Assembly: GCF_008271745.1 (NCBI RefSeq)
Contig: NZ_VKKZ01000010.1
Coordinates: 62,001-126,000 of the forward strand
Direction of reading: 5' to 3'
Origin: Rufibacter glacialis
GTDB lineage: Bacteria > Bacteroidota > Bacteroidia > Cytophagales > Hymenobacteraceae
Length of the DNA: 64,000 bases
In this document: piece by piece, positions 17,383 to 25,774 of the stretch
How the letters are laid out: each line of letters begins with the position of its first letter
How positions within the stretch are numbered: position 1 is the stretch's first letter
Notes under the pieces: generated by a model
Database searches by the model: none
Told to the model about the DNA's origin: nothing
Seen by the model: only the letters and a program-made list of their open reading frames with translations
Translations under genes and position numbers: made by a program

Positions 17383-18042
17383 ATGTTAACCTCTGTCTGG
17401 AAACGGCTCATCTCAGGAAAGTCTAAAAGAAAGCTTGACTTTGTAGGGGTAGCCAAAAAGGATTATTTTGATAGAGTGAATTATGTGCGTACGGTGGTAG
17501 GCCTTCGGAACGTGCTGTCAAAACCGAAGCAGGTAGCGCCTAACACTGCACGGGAAGTGGCTTTCAGAGGACTGCCTTTTGGGGCTTCCCTTAAAGAGGC
17601 AAAGCGCCTTTTAGGCAAACCTGAATTCCAGGTGAACCATAACCAGGATGTGGTAGGGCATGAAGTCCTGTTTTATTTCTCCCCCATTGGGTCCATGAAA
17701 GTAACCCAGTGCCTGCATTTTCTGCACGGTAAATTCATCATGGGGCAAAGCCACATAAAAACCACCAAACCAGCCAAGGGCAGAGCAGTCTTGGAGGCGG
17801 AGCTTGCCAACTATGGTCTGCTGCCTGAACCCGGGGTAGCTTCATTGGAAGGCTTGTTCCCAATCTGTGATGGACAGGGGAACCGGGTAGAGATGCACCA
17901 TGCCTTTGACCTTACCCTAACCTATGTTACCGGCGACCCTGCTGTACTGCCTCTGGTAGCCAAAGCGCCGCAGGTAAAGGAGAAAAGCAAAAAGTCTTTC
18001 CTGAAACGAATTCTGCCAGTTCCCCAAGTGCGGTACGTATAG
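17383..18042 (+). CDS. Protein of unknown function (219 residues)
   Basis: I do not recognise this protein. It is basic at both ends (KRLISGKSKRKL at the start, KEKSKKSFLKR near the end) with no signal peptide or membrane helix. The centre has REVAFRGLPFGASLKEAKRLLGKPEF, split here as a phrase that recalls SmpA-like or cell-envelope proteins where a short helix precedes a GKP turn; this is only a resemblance. The ATG at 17383 follows an AT-rich leader. It is monocistronic, with a terminator 18 nt downstream. Confidence 0.7.
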   Translation: MLTSVWKRLISGKSKRKLDFVGVAKKDYFDRVNYVRTVVGLRNVLSKPKQVAPNTAREVAFRGLPFGASLKEAKRLLGKPEFQVNHNQDVVGHEVLFYFSPIGSMKVTQCLHFLHGKFIMGQSHIKTTKPAKGRAVLEAELANYGLLPEPGVASLEGLFPICDGQGNRVEMHHAFDLTLTYVTGDPAVLPLVAKAPQVKEKSKKSFLKRILPVPQVRYV

Positions 18043-18059
18043 GCTTCCTTTATTTCCTG

Positions 18060-18108
18060 AACGCCTCTGCCCTTCCATTTGCCGGAAGAGCAGAGGCGTT
18101 TTTTTTTA
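18060..18108 (+). terminator. Intrinsic terminator after the 219-residue gene
   Basis: The stem AACGCCTCTGC (18060-18070) and GCAGAGGCGTT (18090-18100) is followed by a run of T to 18108. Confidence 0.85.
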
Positions 18109-18781
18109 TGGGGTAGCTCTCTTGCTCAGCAGAGCGCGTTTCTTTCTGCTTTCCTGGAAGTGATTGGTATGCGTAAGGCTAAAACTGGCAAAAACGAAGG
18201 TTGATGATTCTGTAGGAAAAAGTCTAATCTTCGCCAGAGGGTTAGCAGTACGAACAGATAGGTGAAGCTGCTCTTAGACCACCTGTTTTTCTGATTAATC
18301 CATCAATCCATGTTCTAAAATCAGGCTTTGCTGTGGAATAGCGGGGTGAACCCATTAGGGGCGGATGCTGTACAGTGTTGAAACTCTGCTCAGAATCCGC
18401 TTTAGGTAATCGAGATTAATAGAGTATAGTCCTAAAAAATAGAAGATTCCTGTCAAGTGTTGGCGGCGATATGGTTTTGCTTATTATAAATTGGGGTCAA
18501 GGTGTTCCTTTATCTTACTTTTTCTTTTCTTTTTGCCTGATCGGAGCAAATCTGTTTAACCTTAAAAAGCCCATTTACAGCAATTAGGAAAGGTTTTTTA
18601 AAATTATTACAAAATAAATTCAATATTTTATATAAACACTTGCATCATATGTTTTAAAGCATTTATTTTGTCACATTCTTTTAAGCAATAGAAGTATTTC
18701 AATTCTTTGAGAACCTTTGTTGTTTGGCTGAAAAACCCCAAGGAAAACTCTATTTATAAAATATAAAATTTAAGAAGAAGG
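18109..18781. other. Long AT-rich leader region before the TPR gene
   Basis: 673 bp without a gene. The last 240 bp are strongly AT-rich, unlike the rest of the window, and contain an 11-nt perfect inverted repeat (ACAAAATAAAT at 18609-18619 with its complement at 18661-18671). It may be a long 5' leader or a promoter region; no known riboswitch is recognised. Confidence 0.5.
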
Positions 18782-19423
18782 ATGCAACGTTTTAAAGTTG
18801 TAAAGTGCATGCTTGTCGTTTTGCTTTTGGCGGTAAGTCAAGCGTTTGCGCATTCTGATACTCCTTCTTCTGGTGTTTCGTCTAAAGAAAAGCTCAAAGC
18901 CCTGTCTCAGCGCATAAAGCAGGAACCTGGCAACGCGCAGGCGTATGTAGAGCGAGCCCAGGTCAAAAAAGAAGCAAGGGACTTTTATGGTGCCATCAGG
19001 GACTATTCCATTGCGCTTACCTTGACCAATGCCAGTGAGGACAAAATCCCCACCAGTCAGCCCTTGGTAGGGAGAGGTAATGTGTTCCTGGAAATTGGGG
19101 CCTACCAAGAGGCGCTCAGAGACTTTGACAAGGTGCTGTTGGAGGAAGCTTCTATGGAGGCCTTGTACGGCCGGGCGGTGGCCAGATATTACCTGGATGA
19201 TTATTTCGGAGCTATCCGGGATTTGGATGAGGTAATAGAGGCGATTCCTCTGCATTCATCGGCGCTGTGCAACCGGGGTATTGTAAAGCTGGAGCTTAAT
19301 AAGGTAGAGGAGGCCGTTACTGATCTCTCGCTCTTCCTGACCAACTATCCGGAGCACCCAGAGGCAGCGCATGCGTTGGCGGTAGCCACTGACCGGCTGC
19401 GGAAACAGAACGCCAGACGCTGA
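18782..19423 (+). CDS. Secreted tetratricopeptide repeat protein
   Basis: 213 residues with a signal peptide (MQRFKVVKCMLVVLLLAVSQAFA). Four or so TPR units fill residues 35-205, for example AYVERAQVKKEARDFYGAIR and YLDDYFGAIRDLDEVIEAIP. TPR proteins of this kind act as periplasmic scaffolds; the partner is not evident. It follows a long AT-rich leader and precedes, at 115 nt, another small secreted protein. Confidence 0.85.
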   Translation: MQRFKVVKCMLVVLLLAVSQAFAHSDTPSSGVSSKEKLKALSQRIKQEPGNAQAYVERAQVKKEARDFYGAIRDYSIALTLTNASEDKIPTSQPLVGRGNVFLEIGAYQEALRDFDKVLLEEASMEALYGRAVARYYLDDYFGAIRDLDEVIEAIPLHSSALCNRGIVKLELNKVEEAVTDLSLFLTNYPEHPEAAHALAVATDRLRKQNARR

Positions 19424-19538
19424 AAAAGCCCAGCCATTGCCGCAGATATGGTGCTCTTAGCCCATTCTGCCCTATCACAAGAACAGTCAAACAATTCAAT
19501 AAACCAGTTAACAAACAAACTAATCTATCTTAAACATC

Positions 19539-19931
19539 ATGAAAAACTTTTTCTTTACTCTTTGTTTCGTAGTTGCATTAGTGTTGAACGCCGCTGCCCA
19601 AACTGGTCCTGCAAATCCTGCAGTTGACAAAACCAGTTCCTCAGTGAGCCGCTTAATGATGCAATCCATCGGGTTAAACGAGAGTGAGTACATCCGGGTG
19701 AAAGCCTTGAACCAAGAGCGTCTGACAAAAGCTGCTGAAGTAGCCAAAATGTACGGTAGCGACGCTGAGATGCGGGATGCCAGACTAAGTGAAATTGAAA
19801 GCGGTTTTGAGGCAGAGTTGTTCAAGATCTTGAACAGCCGTCAGGTAGAAGCCTATAGCGAGTTCAAAACCAAGCCAGAAGGCAACTTCCTGTCTATGGT
19901 GCAGCAAGTAACCAAGACCGGCAAAAACTAA
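19539..19931 (+). CDS. Small secreted protein of unknown function
   Basis: 130 residues with a signal peptide ending near AAAQT (residues 1-21). The mature part is helical and charged (KALNQERLTKAAEVAKMYG, LSEIESGFEAELFKILNSRQ). The layout, with a helix ending LNSRQVEAY, resembles the Spy/LTxxQ-like small periplasmic proteins, in which residues of a growing helix hairpin read LTxxQ; this is a weak inference. A strong terminator follows. Confidence 0.75.
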   Translation: MKNFFFTLCFVVALVLNAAAQTGPANPAVDKTSSSVSRLMMQSIGLNESEYIRVKALNQERLTKAAEVAKMYGSDAEMRDARLSEIESGFEAELFKILNSRQVEAYSEFKTKPEGNFLSMVQQVTKTGKN

Positions 19932-19939
19932 TCTGCTCT

Positions 19940-19995
19940 AGCCCATAAAAAAAGGAAGCCTGCTCCAAAGAGCAGGCTTCCTTTTTTTATGGGCT
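19940..19995. terminator. Bidirectional terminator
   Basis: A perfect 26-nt inverted repeat with a 4-nt loop (CAAA). The GC stem GGAAGCCTGCTC is flanked by seven A on one side and seven T on the other. It separates the convergent 19539 gene and the methyltransferase. Confidence 0.9.
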
Positions 19996-20034
19996 TTCTT
20001 GAAAAGAAGGTGAAAACGCTTTTTATGCTTGGTG

Positions 20035-20568
20035 CTACCCATGTAAGCGCTTGCTGAGCACATCCCACACCACCACGCCCACGGTCACTGAGATGTTGAG
20101 AGAATGCTTGGTGCCGAACTGCGGGATCTCCAGCACGCCATGGGCCGCCTTGATCACTTCTTCCTCCACGCCAAACACCTCATTCCCGAACACGAAGGCA
20201 AATTTGCCTTCCGGGATTGGGGCGAAGTCTGCCAGAGAGGTGCTACCCTCGGCCTGTTCCACGGCCCAGACCTGATACCCTTGCTGCTTCAAGCCTTCCA
20301 CCGCCTCCAGCGTAGTGGCCGTATGTGACCATTCCACCGACTCCGTGGCTCCCAGGGCGGTTTTGTGGATCTCTTTGTTGGGCGGCGTGCCAGTGATGCC
20401 GCACAGGTAGATCTTCTCCACGGCAAAGGCATCGGCGGTCCTAAAGGCGGAACCCACATTATGCAGGCTGCGCACGTTGTCCAATACCAGAACCAACGGA
20501 TTTTTTTGCTTATTTTTGAAGTCCTCCACCGAATCACGCTGGAGCTCATCCATGCTTAGTTTGCGCAT
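20035..20568 (-). CDS. SpoU/TrmH-family RNA 2'-O-methyltransferase
   Basis: Transfers methyl from S-adenosylmethionine to a ribose of tRNA or rRNA using the SPOUT knot fold. 177 residues. The three family motifs are visible: DNVRSLHNVGSAFRTADAF, FVFGNEVFGVEEEVI and SLNISVTVGVVVWDVL. The start is set at the ATG at 20568 (MRKLSMDEL); the frame is open 17 codons further but those read as untranslated leader. A TACCTTTG -7 box lies at 20606-20613 on this strand. Confidence 0.9.
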   Translation of the reverse strand: MRKLSMDELQRDSVEDFKNKQKNPLVLVLDNVRSLHNVGSAFRTADAFAVEKIYLCGITGTPPNKEIHKTALGATESVEWSHTATTLEAVEGLKQQGYQVWAVEQAEGSTSLADFAPIPEGKFAFVFGNEVFGVEEEVIKAAHGVLEIPQFGTKHSLNISVTVGVVVWDVLSKRLHG

Positions 20569-20605
20569 AATTGAAAGGTAATCGGCCGCAGGCCGGATTG
20601 TCTGG

Positions 20606-20613
20606 CAAAGGTA
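20606..20613 (-). promoter_or_regulatory. -7 box for the RNA methyltransferase
   Basis: Reads TACCTTTG on the minus strand, 37 nt upstream of the ATG, in agreement with TAnnTTTG. No clear -33 element. Confidence 0.45.
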
Positions 20614-20708
20614 ACACAAAGCGGGAATAGGAGCGTTTTGAGCCTTCTTTTACAAATCTCAGGCCAACAACCTGGATCAGGAAGAAAACGCAGGATGAAG
20701 GAACCGCT

Positions 20709-20746
20709 GTTTTAGATCCGTTTTTTAGGAAACAGGCCAGAAAAAC
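20709..20746. repeat. 36-bp palindrome family, copy 9
   Basis: 38 nt. GTTTTAGATCCGTTTTTT, centre AGGAAACAGGCC, then AGAAAAAC. It lies upstream of both the methyltransferase and mutS. Confidence 0.7.
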
Positions 20747-20782
20747 ATGGTTACCAAAAGGAAAGATGCTGATACTATTTTC

Positions 20783-20817
20783 AAATTAGCACATCAGCCC
20801 ATTAAAAATTAGCACAT
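20783..20817. repeat. Direct repeat before mutS
   Basis: The 12-mer AAATTAGCACAT occurs at 20783-20794 and 20806-20817, a period of 23 nt, ending 9 nt before the mutS start. Function unknown. Confidence 0.6.
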
Positions 20818-20826
20818 TATACCGCT

Positions 20827-23463
20827 TTGGCTAAGACTACCGCAGAATTCAGCGCCACGCCGCTGATGAAACAATACAACGCTATCAAGGCGAAACACCC
20901 CGGGGCGCTGTTGCTCTTCCGGGTGGGGGATTTTTATGAGACCTTCGGGGAAGATGCCATCAAGGCCAGCAAGATTTTGGGCATCATGCTCACCAAGCGG
21001 GGCAACGGCTCAGCTTCTGAGACGGCGCTGGCGGGTTTTCCCCATCATTCCTTAGACACGTACCTGCCCAAGCTGGTGCGGGCCGGGGAGCGGGTGGCCA
21101 TCTGCGACCAACTGGAAGACCCCAAAACCGTGAAAGGCATTGTAAAACGCGGGGTGACGGAACTGGTCACACCGGGCGTCTCTTTCAACGACCAGGTGCT
21201 GGAACAGAAACGCAACAACTACCTGGCCTCGCTGCATTTTGGCAAAGGGCAGATGGGGATTGCGCTGCTGGACGCCTCTACGGGGGAGTTCCTGCTGGCT
21301 CAGGGCGATGCCGGGTATGCCGCCAAGCTCCTGCAGAACTTCAGCCCCGCTGAGGTGCTTTTCTGCAAAGGCAAAAAGGAGGTGTTCTTCCAGACCTTCG
21401 GGTCCGATATCTGCCATTACGCCCTGGATGAATGGGTGTACAGCTATGATTTCGCGCAGGAAGCCCTTACCAAGCAATTCAATACGCAATCTTTGAAAGG
21501 CTTCGGGGTAGAGGCCCTGACCGAAGGCATTACCGCCGCCGGCGCTATCCTCCATTACCTGGCAGAGACCCAGCACCACGACCTGCGCCACATCACGGCC
21601 CTGGGCCGCCTGGAAGAAGACAAGTATGTATGGCTGGATAGGTTCACGGTGCGTAACCTAGAGCTTATTTATCCCCAGCACCCTGAGGGCGTGCCTTTGA
21701 TTGATATCCTGGATTCCACCGTGACGCCCATGGGCGGGCGTCTGCTGCGCAAGTGGCTGGTCTTGCCCCTGAAAGACGCGACCCAGATCAGGCGTCGCCT
21801 GGATACGGTGGAGGCCCTGCAGGCCCGCCCAGAATTGCTACAGGACATCCAGTATTACCTGAAGCAGATCAGTGACTTGGAACGCCTTATCTCTAAGGTA
21901 GCCGTGCGTCGGGTGAACCCGCGCGAGTTGCTGCAGTTGGCGCGGGCGCTGGAAGCTACGTTGCCTATCAAAGAACTGCTGGCGGTGAGTGGGGTACCAG
22001 CCCTGCAGAAGCTGTCAGAGCAATTGTTGCCTTGCCAGGCCATCAGAGACGAGATCCAAAGCACCCTGAAACCCGATGCCCCCATGCTCACGAACCAGGG
22101 CAACATGGTGCAGACCGGCATAGATGCCGAACTGGATGAGTTGCGGGCCATTGCTTTCTCCGGCAAAGACTACCTGCTGCAGATCCAGCAGCGGGAGATT
22201 GCCAATACAGGTATTTCTTCGTTGAAGATCGCCTTTAACAAGGTGTTCGGGTATTACCTGGAAGTGACGCACGCCCACAAAGACAAGGTGCCCAGTTCCT
22301 GGATGCGCAAGCAAACCCTGGTGAACGCCGAGCGCTACATCACTGAGGAGCTAAAGACCTACGAGGAGAAGATTCTGCACGCCGAGGATCGGCTGTACGT
22401 CATAGAGCAACGCATTTTCAATGAGTTGGTGCTGAGTACCGCTGAGTTTGTGCCGCAGATCCAGCAGAACGCCAAAGCCCTGGGCATGCTGGATTGCCTG
22501 GCTAACTTCGCGCAGCTGGCCACCCAGAACAACTATGTGAAGCCCGAGGTAAACGAAAGCACGCTCCTGAACATCGCCCAGGGGCGACACCCGGTTATTG
22601 AAAAACAATTGCCTCCCGGGGAGCGGTACGTGCCCAATGACATTCGGCTGGACAACGACGACCAGCAGGTCATCATCATCACGGGGCCAAACATGGCCGG
22701 TAAAAGCGCCCTTCTGCGGCAAACGGCCCTGATAGTGCTCATGGCGCAGATCGGTTCCTTTGTGCCCGCGGAGGCCGCGCAGATTGGAGTCATTGACAAG
22801 ATCTTCACCCGGGTGGGCGCCTCAGACAATTTGAGCCGGGGCGAAAGTACGTTCATGGTGGAGATGACCGAGACGGCCAGTATCCTGAACAACCTCTCTG
22901 ACCGCAGCCTCGTGCTCATGGACGAGATTGGCCGCGGTACCAGCACCTATGACGGCGTTTCCATTGCCTGGGCCATAGTAGAGCACCTGCACAATGCGCC
23001 CAAAGGAAGAGCCAAAACCCTTTTCGCCACCCATTACCATGAACTGAACCAACTGGCCGAGGATTTTCCGCGGGTGCGCAACTTCAACGTGAGCGTGAAG
23101 GAAAGCAACGGCAAAATCCTGTTCATGCGCAAGCTGGTGGAAGGCGGCAGCGCCCACAGCTTCGGGATACAGGTGGCCCAGATGGCCGGTATGCCCAACA
23201 GCGTGGTCATCAGGGCCAATGAGATCATGCACCACCTGGAGCAGGAGAAGATCAGCCATCCGCACCAAGACCCGCAGGAAACCCTGAAGAGCCTGCCCAA
23301 ACAGCCCTACCAGCTCAGCATGTTTGAGCTGAACGACCCGCAGTTGGTGCGCATCAAGGAAATCTTCGAGAAGCTGGACATCAACACCATTACCCCCGTA
23401 GAAGCCCTCCTGAAACTGAATGAGCTGAAAATGCTGGTAGACGGCAAGAAGGAGAAGGTGTAA
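20827..23463 (+). CDS. mutS: DNA mismatch repair protein MutS
   Basis: Recognises mismatches and small loops and starts mismatch repair. 878 residues, full length. The mismatch-binding Phe-X-Glu motif is F36-Y37-E38 in [11 protein letters not shown]. The ATPase has Walker [12 protein letters not shown] (K626) and Walker [16 protein letters not shown], and the C-terminal helix-turn-helix is present. The start is a TTG at 20827: no ATG or GTG lies between the in-frame stop at 20803 and this codon, and the next ATG (20866) would cut into the conserved domain I. Confidence 0.96.
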   Translation: MAKTTAEFSATPLMKQYNAIKAKHPGALLLFRVGDFYETFGEDAIKASKILGIMLTKRGNGSASETALAGFPHHSLDTYLPKLVRAGERVAICDQLEDPKTVKGIVKRGVTELVTPGVSFNDQVLEQKRNNYLASLHFGKGQMGIALLDASTGEFLLAQGDAGYAAKLLQNFSPAEVLFCKGKKEVFFQTFGSDICHYALDEWVYSYDFAQEALTKQFNTQSLKGFGVEALTEGITAAGAILHYLAETQHHDLRHITALGRLEEDKYVWLDRFTVRNLELIYPQHPEGVPLIDILDSTVTPMGGRLLRKWLVLPLKDATQIRRRLDTVEALQARPELLQDIQYYLKQISDLERLISKVAVRRVNPRELLQLARALEATLPIKELLAVSGVPALQKLSEQLLPCQAIRDEIQSTLKPDAPMLTNQGNMVQTGIDAELDELRAIAFSGKDYLLQIQQREIANTGISSLKIAFNKVFGYYLEVTHAHKDKVPSSWMRKQTLVNAERYITEELKTYEEKILHAEDRLYVIEQRIFNELVLSTAEFVPQIQQNAKALGMLDCLANFAQLATQNNYVKPEVNESTLLNIAQGRHPVIEKQLPPGERYVPNDIRLDNDDQQVIIITGPNMAGKSALLRQTALIVLMAQIGSFVPAEAAQIGVIDKIFTRVGASDNLSRGESTFMVEMTETASILNNLSDRSLVLMDEIGRGTSTYDGVSIAWAIVEHLHNAPKGRAKTLFATHYHELNQLAEDFPRVRNFNVSVKESNGKILFMRKLVEGGSAHSFGIQVAQMAGMPNSVVIRANEIMHHLEQEKISHPHQDPQETLKSLPKQPYQLSMFELNDPQLVRIKEIFEKLDINTITPVEALLKLNELKMLVDGKKEKV

Positions 23464-23467
23464 GAGG

Positions 23468-23506
23468 GGAGTCCTGAGTCTATAGTTCTGAGTCCTGAGT
23501 TGAGAT
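23468..23506. repeat. GAGTCCTGAGT short tandem words
   Basis: Three near-copies of the word AGT(C/T)CTGAGT follow the mutS stop. The same words form the large hairpin at 53978-54120. Confidence 0.6.
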
Positions 23507-23521
23507 TGAGTGAGTAAAGCC

Positions 23522-23557
23522 GTTTTGGAGCTGTTTTGTCTAAACTAGCCCCAGAAC
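23522..23557. repeat. 36-bp palindrome family, copy 10
   Basis: 36 nt. GTTTTGGAGCTGTTTTG, then CTAAACTAGCCCC and AGAAC. Confidence 0.65.
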
Positions 23558-23793
23558 AGCTTTTGATTTCGGGGTTCTACTTCCATTCTAGCACAAAAGA
23601 TTTGAAAGGCCTTAGCGGTTAGATAAAAGACCGAGCTCTCAGCAGTAGGAGAGGACTGAGGCTGGTTCCTGAACTGTTGGGGGCAGCTTGCTTGTTCCTT
23701 TTATCAGAGATTTCAGCAGGGGAGGGTGCCAGAAGAAGGGTTGAGCCTCTCCTGGTTAGGGGACGAGAGGCTTTGGTTAATCTAGAGGTGCCT

Positions 23794-23829
23794 GTTTCTA
23801 GGTGATTTTGACAGAAACAGCCTTGAAAC
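23794..23829. repeat. 36-bp palindrome family, copy 11
   Basis: 36 nt. GTTTCTAGGTGATTTTG, then CAGAAACAGCC and TTGAAAC; flanking CCT/AGG extends the pairing. Confidence 0.7.
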
Positions 23830-23916
23830 AGGCGCAGGCCCAGAAATAGATGGAAATTTTTCTGCCTGATTTTCAGAAGTATTAGCCGTTTATGAAGATT
23901 TTTTTTGGCCCAAGAC

Positions 23917-23946
23917 TTGACTTCGTGATTTTTGTGCTTACCTTTG
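23917..23946 (+). promoter_or_regulatory. Promoter of the tRNA-Gly/tRNA-Leu unit
   Basis: TTG at 23917-23919, a 19-nt spacer, then TACCTTTG at 23939-23946. This is a full match to the Bacteroidota sigma consensus (TTG / TAnnTTTG), 31 nt before the tRNA. Confidence 0.8.
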
Positions 23947-23977
23947 TATCACTAATTCGAACAACGGATTAGCAAAC

Positions 23978-24050
23978 GCGAAAGTAGCTCAGTTGGTAGA
24001 GCGCGACCTTGCCAAGGTCGAGGTCGCGGGTTCGAACCCCGTCTTTCGCT
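23978..24050 (+). tRNA. tRNA-Gly (anticodon GCC)
   Basis: 73 nt. The acceptor arms GCGAAAG (23978-23984) and CTTTCGC (24043-24049) pair fully, with discriminator T. The anticodon stem CGACC/GGTCG carries the loop TTGCCAA, anticodon GCC. The T arm CGGGTTCGAACCCCG is standard. No CCA is encoded. Confidence 0.97.
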
Positions 24051-24060
24051 CACAGATAAA

Positions 24061-24085
24061 AGACGTTACTCCGGTAACGTCTTTT
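24061..24085 (+). terminator. Hairpin between the two tRNAs
   Basis: AGACGTTAC (24061-24069) pairs with GTAACGTCT (24074-24082), followed by TTT; outer AGATAAA/TTTATCT extends the stem. Probably a partial terminator or a processing signal, since tRNA-Leu has no separate promoter that I see. Confidence 0.6.
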
Positions 24086-24124
24086 CTTTATCTGCCTATT
24101 TCGTTTTCTGATGAGAGCGAGGTT

Positions 24125-24208
24125 GCCGGGATGGTGGAACTGGTAGACACGCAAGACTTAAAATCTTGTTTCCATTAGGAAGTGCGGGTTCGATTCCCGC
24201 TCCTGGTA
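24125..24208 (+). tRNA. tRNA-Leu (anticodon UAA)
   Basis: 84 nt with a long variable arm, as expected for tRNA-Leu. Acceptor GCCGGGA (24125-24131) pairs with TCCTGGT (24201-24207) with two G-U pairs, discriminator A. The anticodon stem CAAGA/TCTTG encloses CTTAAAA, anticodon TAA. The T arm GCGGGTTCGATTCCCGC is perfect. No CCA encoded. Confidence 0.96.
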
Positions 24209-24263
24209 CAAACAGAAAGCCCTGAATACCTTTGGATATTCAGGGCTTTCTGTTTGTACCAGG
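24202..24263 (+). terminator. Terminator overlapping the tRNA-Leu 3' end
   Basis: A 27-nt perfect stem (24202-24228 with 24237-24263) and an 8-nt loop. The left arm begins inside the tRNA acceptor (CCTGGTA), so the right arm (TACCAGG) could pair with the 3' end of the unprocessed tRNA. TTTT follows the stem. Confidence 0.75.
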
Positions 24264-24567
24264 TTTTATCCTTCTAGGCCAGATACAGCTTTTAGTTCCT
24301 CTTCAGGGCTTGGACTCTACAAACTGCTCCGTTACGGACTTTTCTCTTCATTCAGTAGTATTGGGCCAATTAGATGCTTCTGCTGCTCTTCCTTGCCTGA
24401 GAATGGCCTCTGTGGGCCAGACACGATCCTTTTAGAGTATAATTGTAAAAAGCACAATATTTCTTAAGTGTGTCCTAGTTTTTCTTATATTCGTTTTATA
24501 AACCACGAGTAGTGGTCGGAATCCAAGTGCTGTTTTAGTGCAAGCAGGACTAGGTTTTCTGGGAAGC
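24264..24567. other. Gap before the acyltransferase
   Basis: 304 bp in which I see no gene, repeat copy or clear promoter. Confidence 0.5.
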
Positions 24568-25680
24568 ATGGGTGTTAATAAGATTTGTATGCCTTCAACT
24601 GACAGATGCCAGGAACTAGATGCGTTACGGGGAATAGCGGCATTGGTGGTGGTTCTTTTCCATTTCACGTTAAACAGGCCAGAAGCAGAAATAGGGTTCA
24701 AGTTAGGGGTTACGGGGGTAGACCTTTTCTTCATCATTAGCGGGTTTGTGATCTTCATGAGCGTGAACAAGCTGTCAAGAAGCTCAGACTTTGTCATCAA
24801 CCGCGTAAGTAGATTGTATCCCACGTATTGGGCGGCCGTGACGTTTACCTTTCTGCTGATTTCCTTCTACTCCATCCAGAAGAACAAGTCGCTGGGGCAG
24901 GTGCCATGGGTGGATTACCTGGGCAACATGACCATGTTCCAGCATTACCTCAAGATCCCCAACCTGGACGGACCTTACTGGACCATGATCCTGGAGATGA
25001 TCTTCTACCTGGGCATTCTGTTCCTGTTTCACTTCAAGTGGCTGAAATACATCAACCTGATCGCTATTGGGTTGTCTTTGGCCTCAGTGGTGGCGGTGAC
25101 CTTCCTGTATGAGAACGGGGTTGTGACCTTCCTCATGAATGCGGTCCCGCTTTTAAAGTTTCTTCCCCTGTTCTATGCGGGCATCTTGTTTTACAAGGTC
25201 TACACCTCTAAGGTAAAGAGAAAGAGAAACTACCTGCTTCTCGTTTTCTGTTTCATGTGCCAATTGCTTCTTTTCAAGTTAAGCACCTCCAGCAAGTTTA
25301 TAAACCAGGTAGAGTATGGGGTGATGCTCACGGTCTACTTCGGGGTGTTCGCCCTGTTTGTAAACCATCGGCTGAAATTTCTGGTCAATCGCGTAACCCT
25401 CTTTTTGGGTAAAATATCCTTCGCCTTGTACTTGACGCACCAATACATGACCGTGGAAGAGACCAACGGCATCATTCCAAGGGTTATGGAGGGTTTTGGC
25501 CTCTCTTTTTGGGTGGCCGCGCTAGGCATAGCCTTGCCAGTTGCCTTGGTGGTTGCTACCCTTATCACGTTTTATATAGAAGAGCCCATGGGCAAGAACA
25601 TGAAGCAGAACCTTCTGCAGCTGCGCGCCTCCTGGTGGAAAGAGAAAGCCGCGGGGAAGAAAGCCCAACTAAACGGCTGA
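24568..25680 (+). CDS. Membrane acyltransferase (acyltransferase 3 / OafA family)
   Basis: Integral membrane enzyme that moves an acyl group, often acetyl, onto a surface sugar or lipid. About 370 residues with roughly ten hydrophobic helices. The family signature is at the N-terminus, ELDALRGIAALVVVLFHF (the His is catalytic in the family), then GVTGVDLFFIISGFVIFMS. Start uncertain: ATG 24568 is chosen, ATG 24589 (MPSTDRCQELDALRG) is equally good, and a GTG at 24538 is also open. It is a single gene ending in a convergent hairpin; the acceptor is not evident. Confidence 0.88.
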   Translation: MGVNKICMPSTDRCQELDALRGIAALVVVLFHFTLNRPEAEIGFKLGVTGVDLFFIISGFVIFMSVNKLSRSSDFVINRVSRLYPTYWAAVTFTFLLISFYSIQKNKSLGQVPWVDYLGNMTMFQHYLKIPNLDGPYWTMILEMIFYLGILFLFHFKWLKYINLIAIGLSLASVVAVTFLYENGVVTFLMNAVPLLKFLPLFYAGILFYKVYTSKVKRKRNYLLLVFCFMCQLLLFKLSTSSKFINQVEYGVMLTVYFGVFALFVNHRLKFLVNRVTLFLGKISFALYLTHQYMTVEETNGIIPRVMEGFGLSFWVAALGIALPVALVVATLITFYIEEPMGKNMKQNLLQLRASWWKEKAAGKKAQLNG

Positions 25681-25687
25681 TCTAATA

Positions 25688-25774
25688 GCTGGAGATGAAG
25701 AAAGCCTGGCCTAAACAAAATGTTTTGACCAGGCTTCCCTACAAAGAGGCTTTGCTTTCTACTTCATCTCCAGC
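25688..25774. terminator. Nested bidirectional terminator between convergent genes
   Basis: The inner stem AAGCCTGG (25702-25709) pairs with CCAGGCTT (25729-25736). An outer stem 25688-25705 pairs with 25754-25774, with a 3-nt bulge. The outer right arm lies inside the last codons of the GH51 gene, so the coding end is part of the hairpin. Confidence 0.7.

Larger units (their letters stand above)
23464..23916. other. Gap between mutS and the tRNA promoter
   Basis: No gene. Contains a short run of the AGTCCTGAGT-type repeats (23468-23506) and palindrome copies 10 and 11. Confidence 0.7.

Noticed and set aside
18109-18781. A riboswitch or structured non-coding RNA before the TPR gene
   Set aside because: Apart from an 11-nt AT-only inverted repeat I found no conserved core of a known riboswitch.
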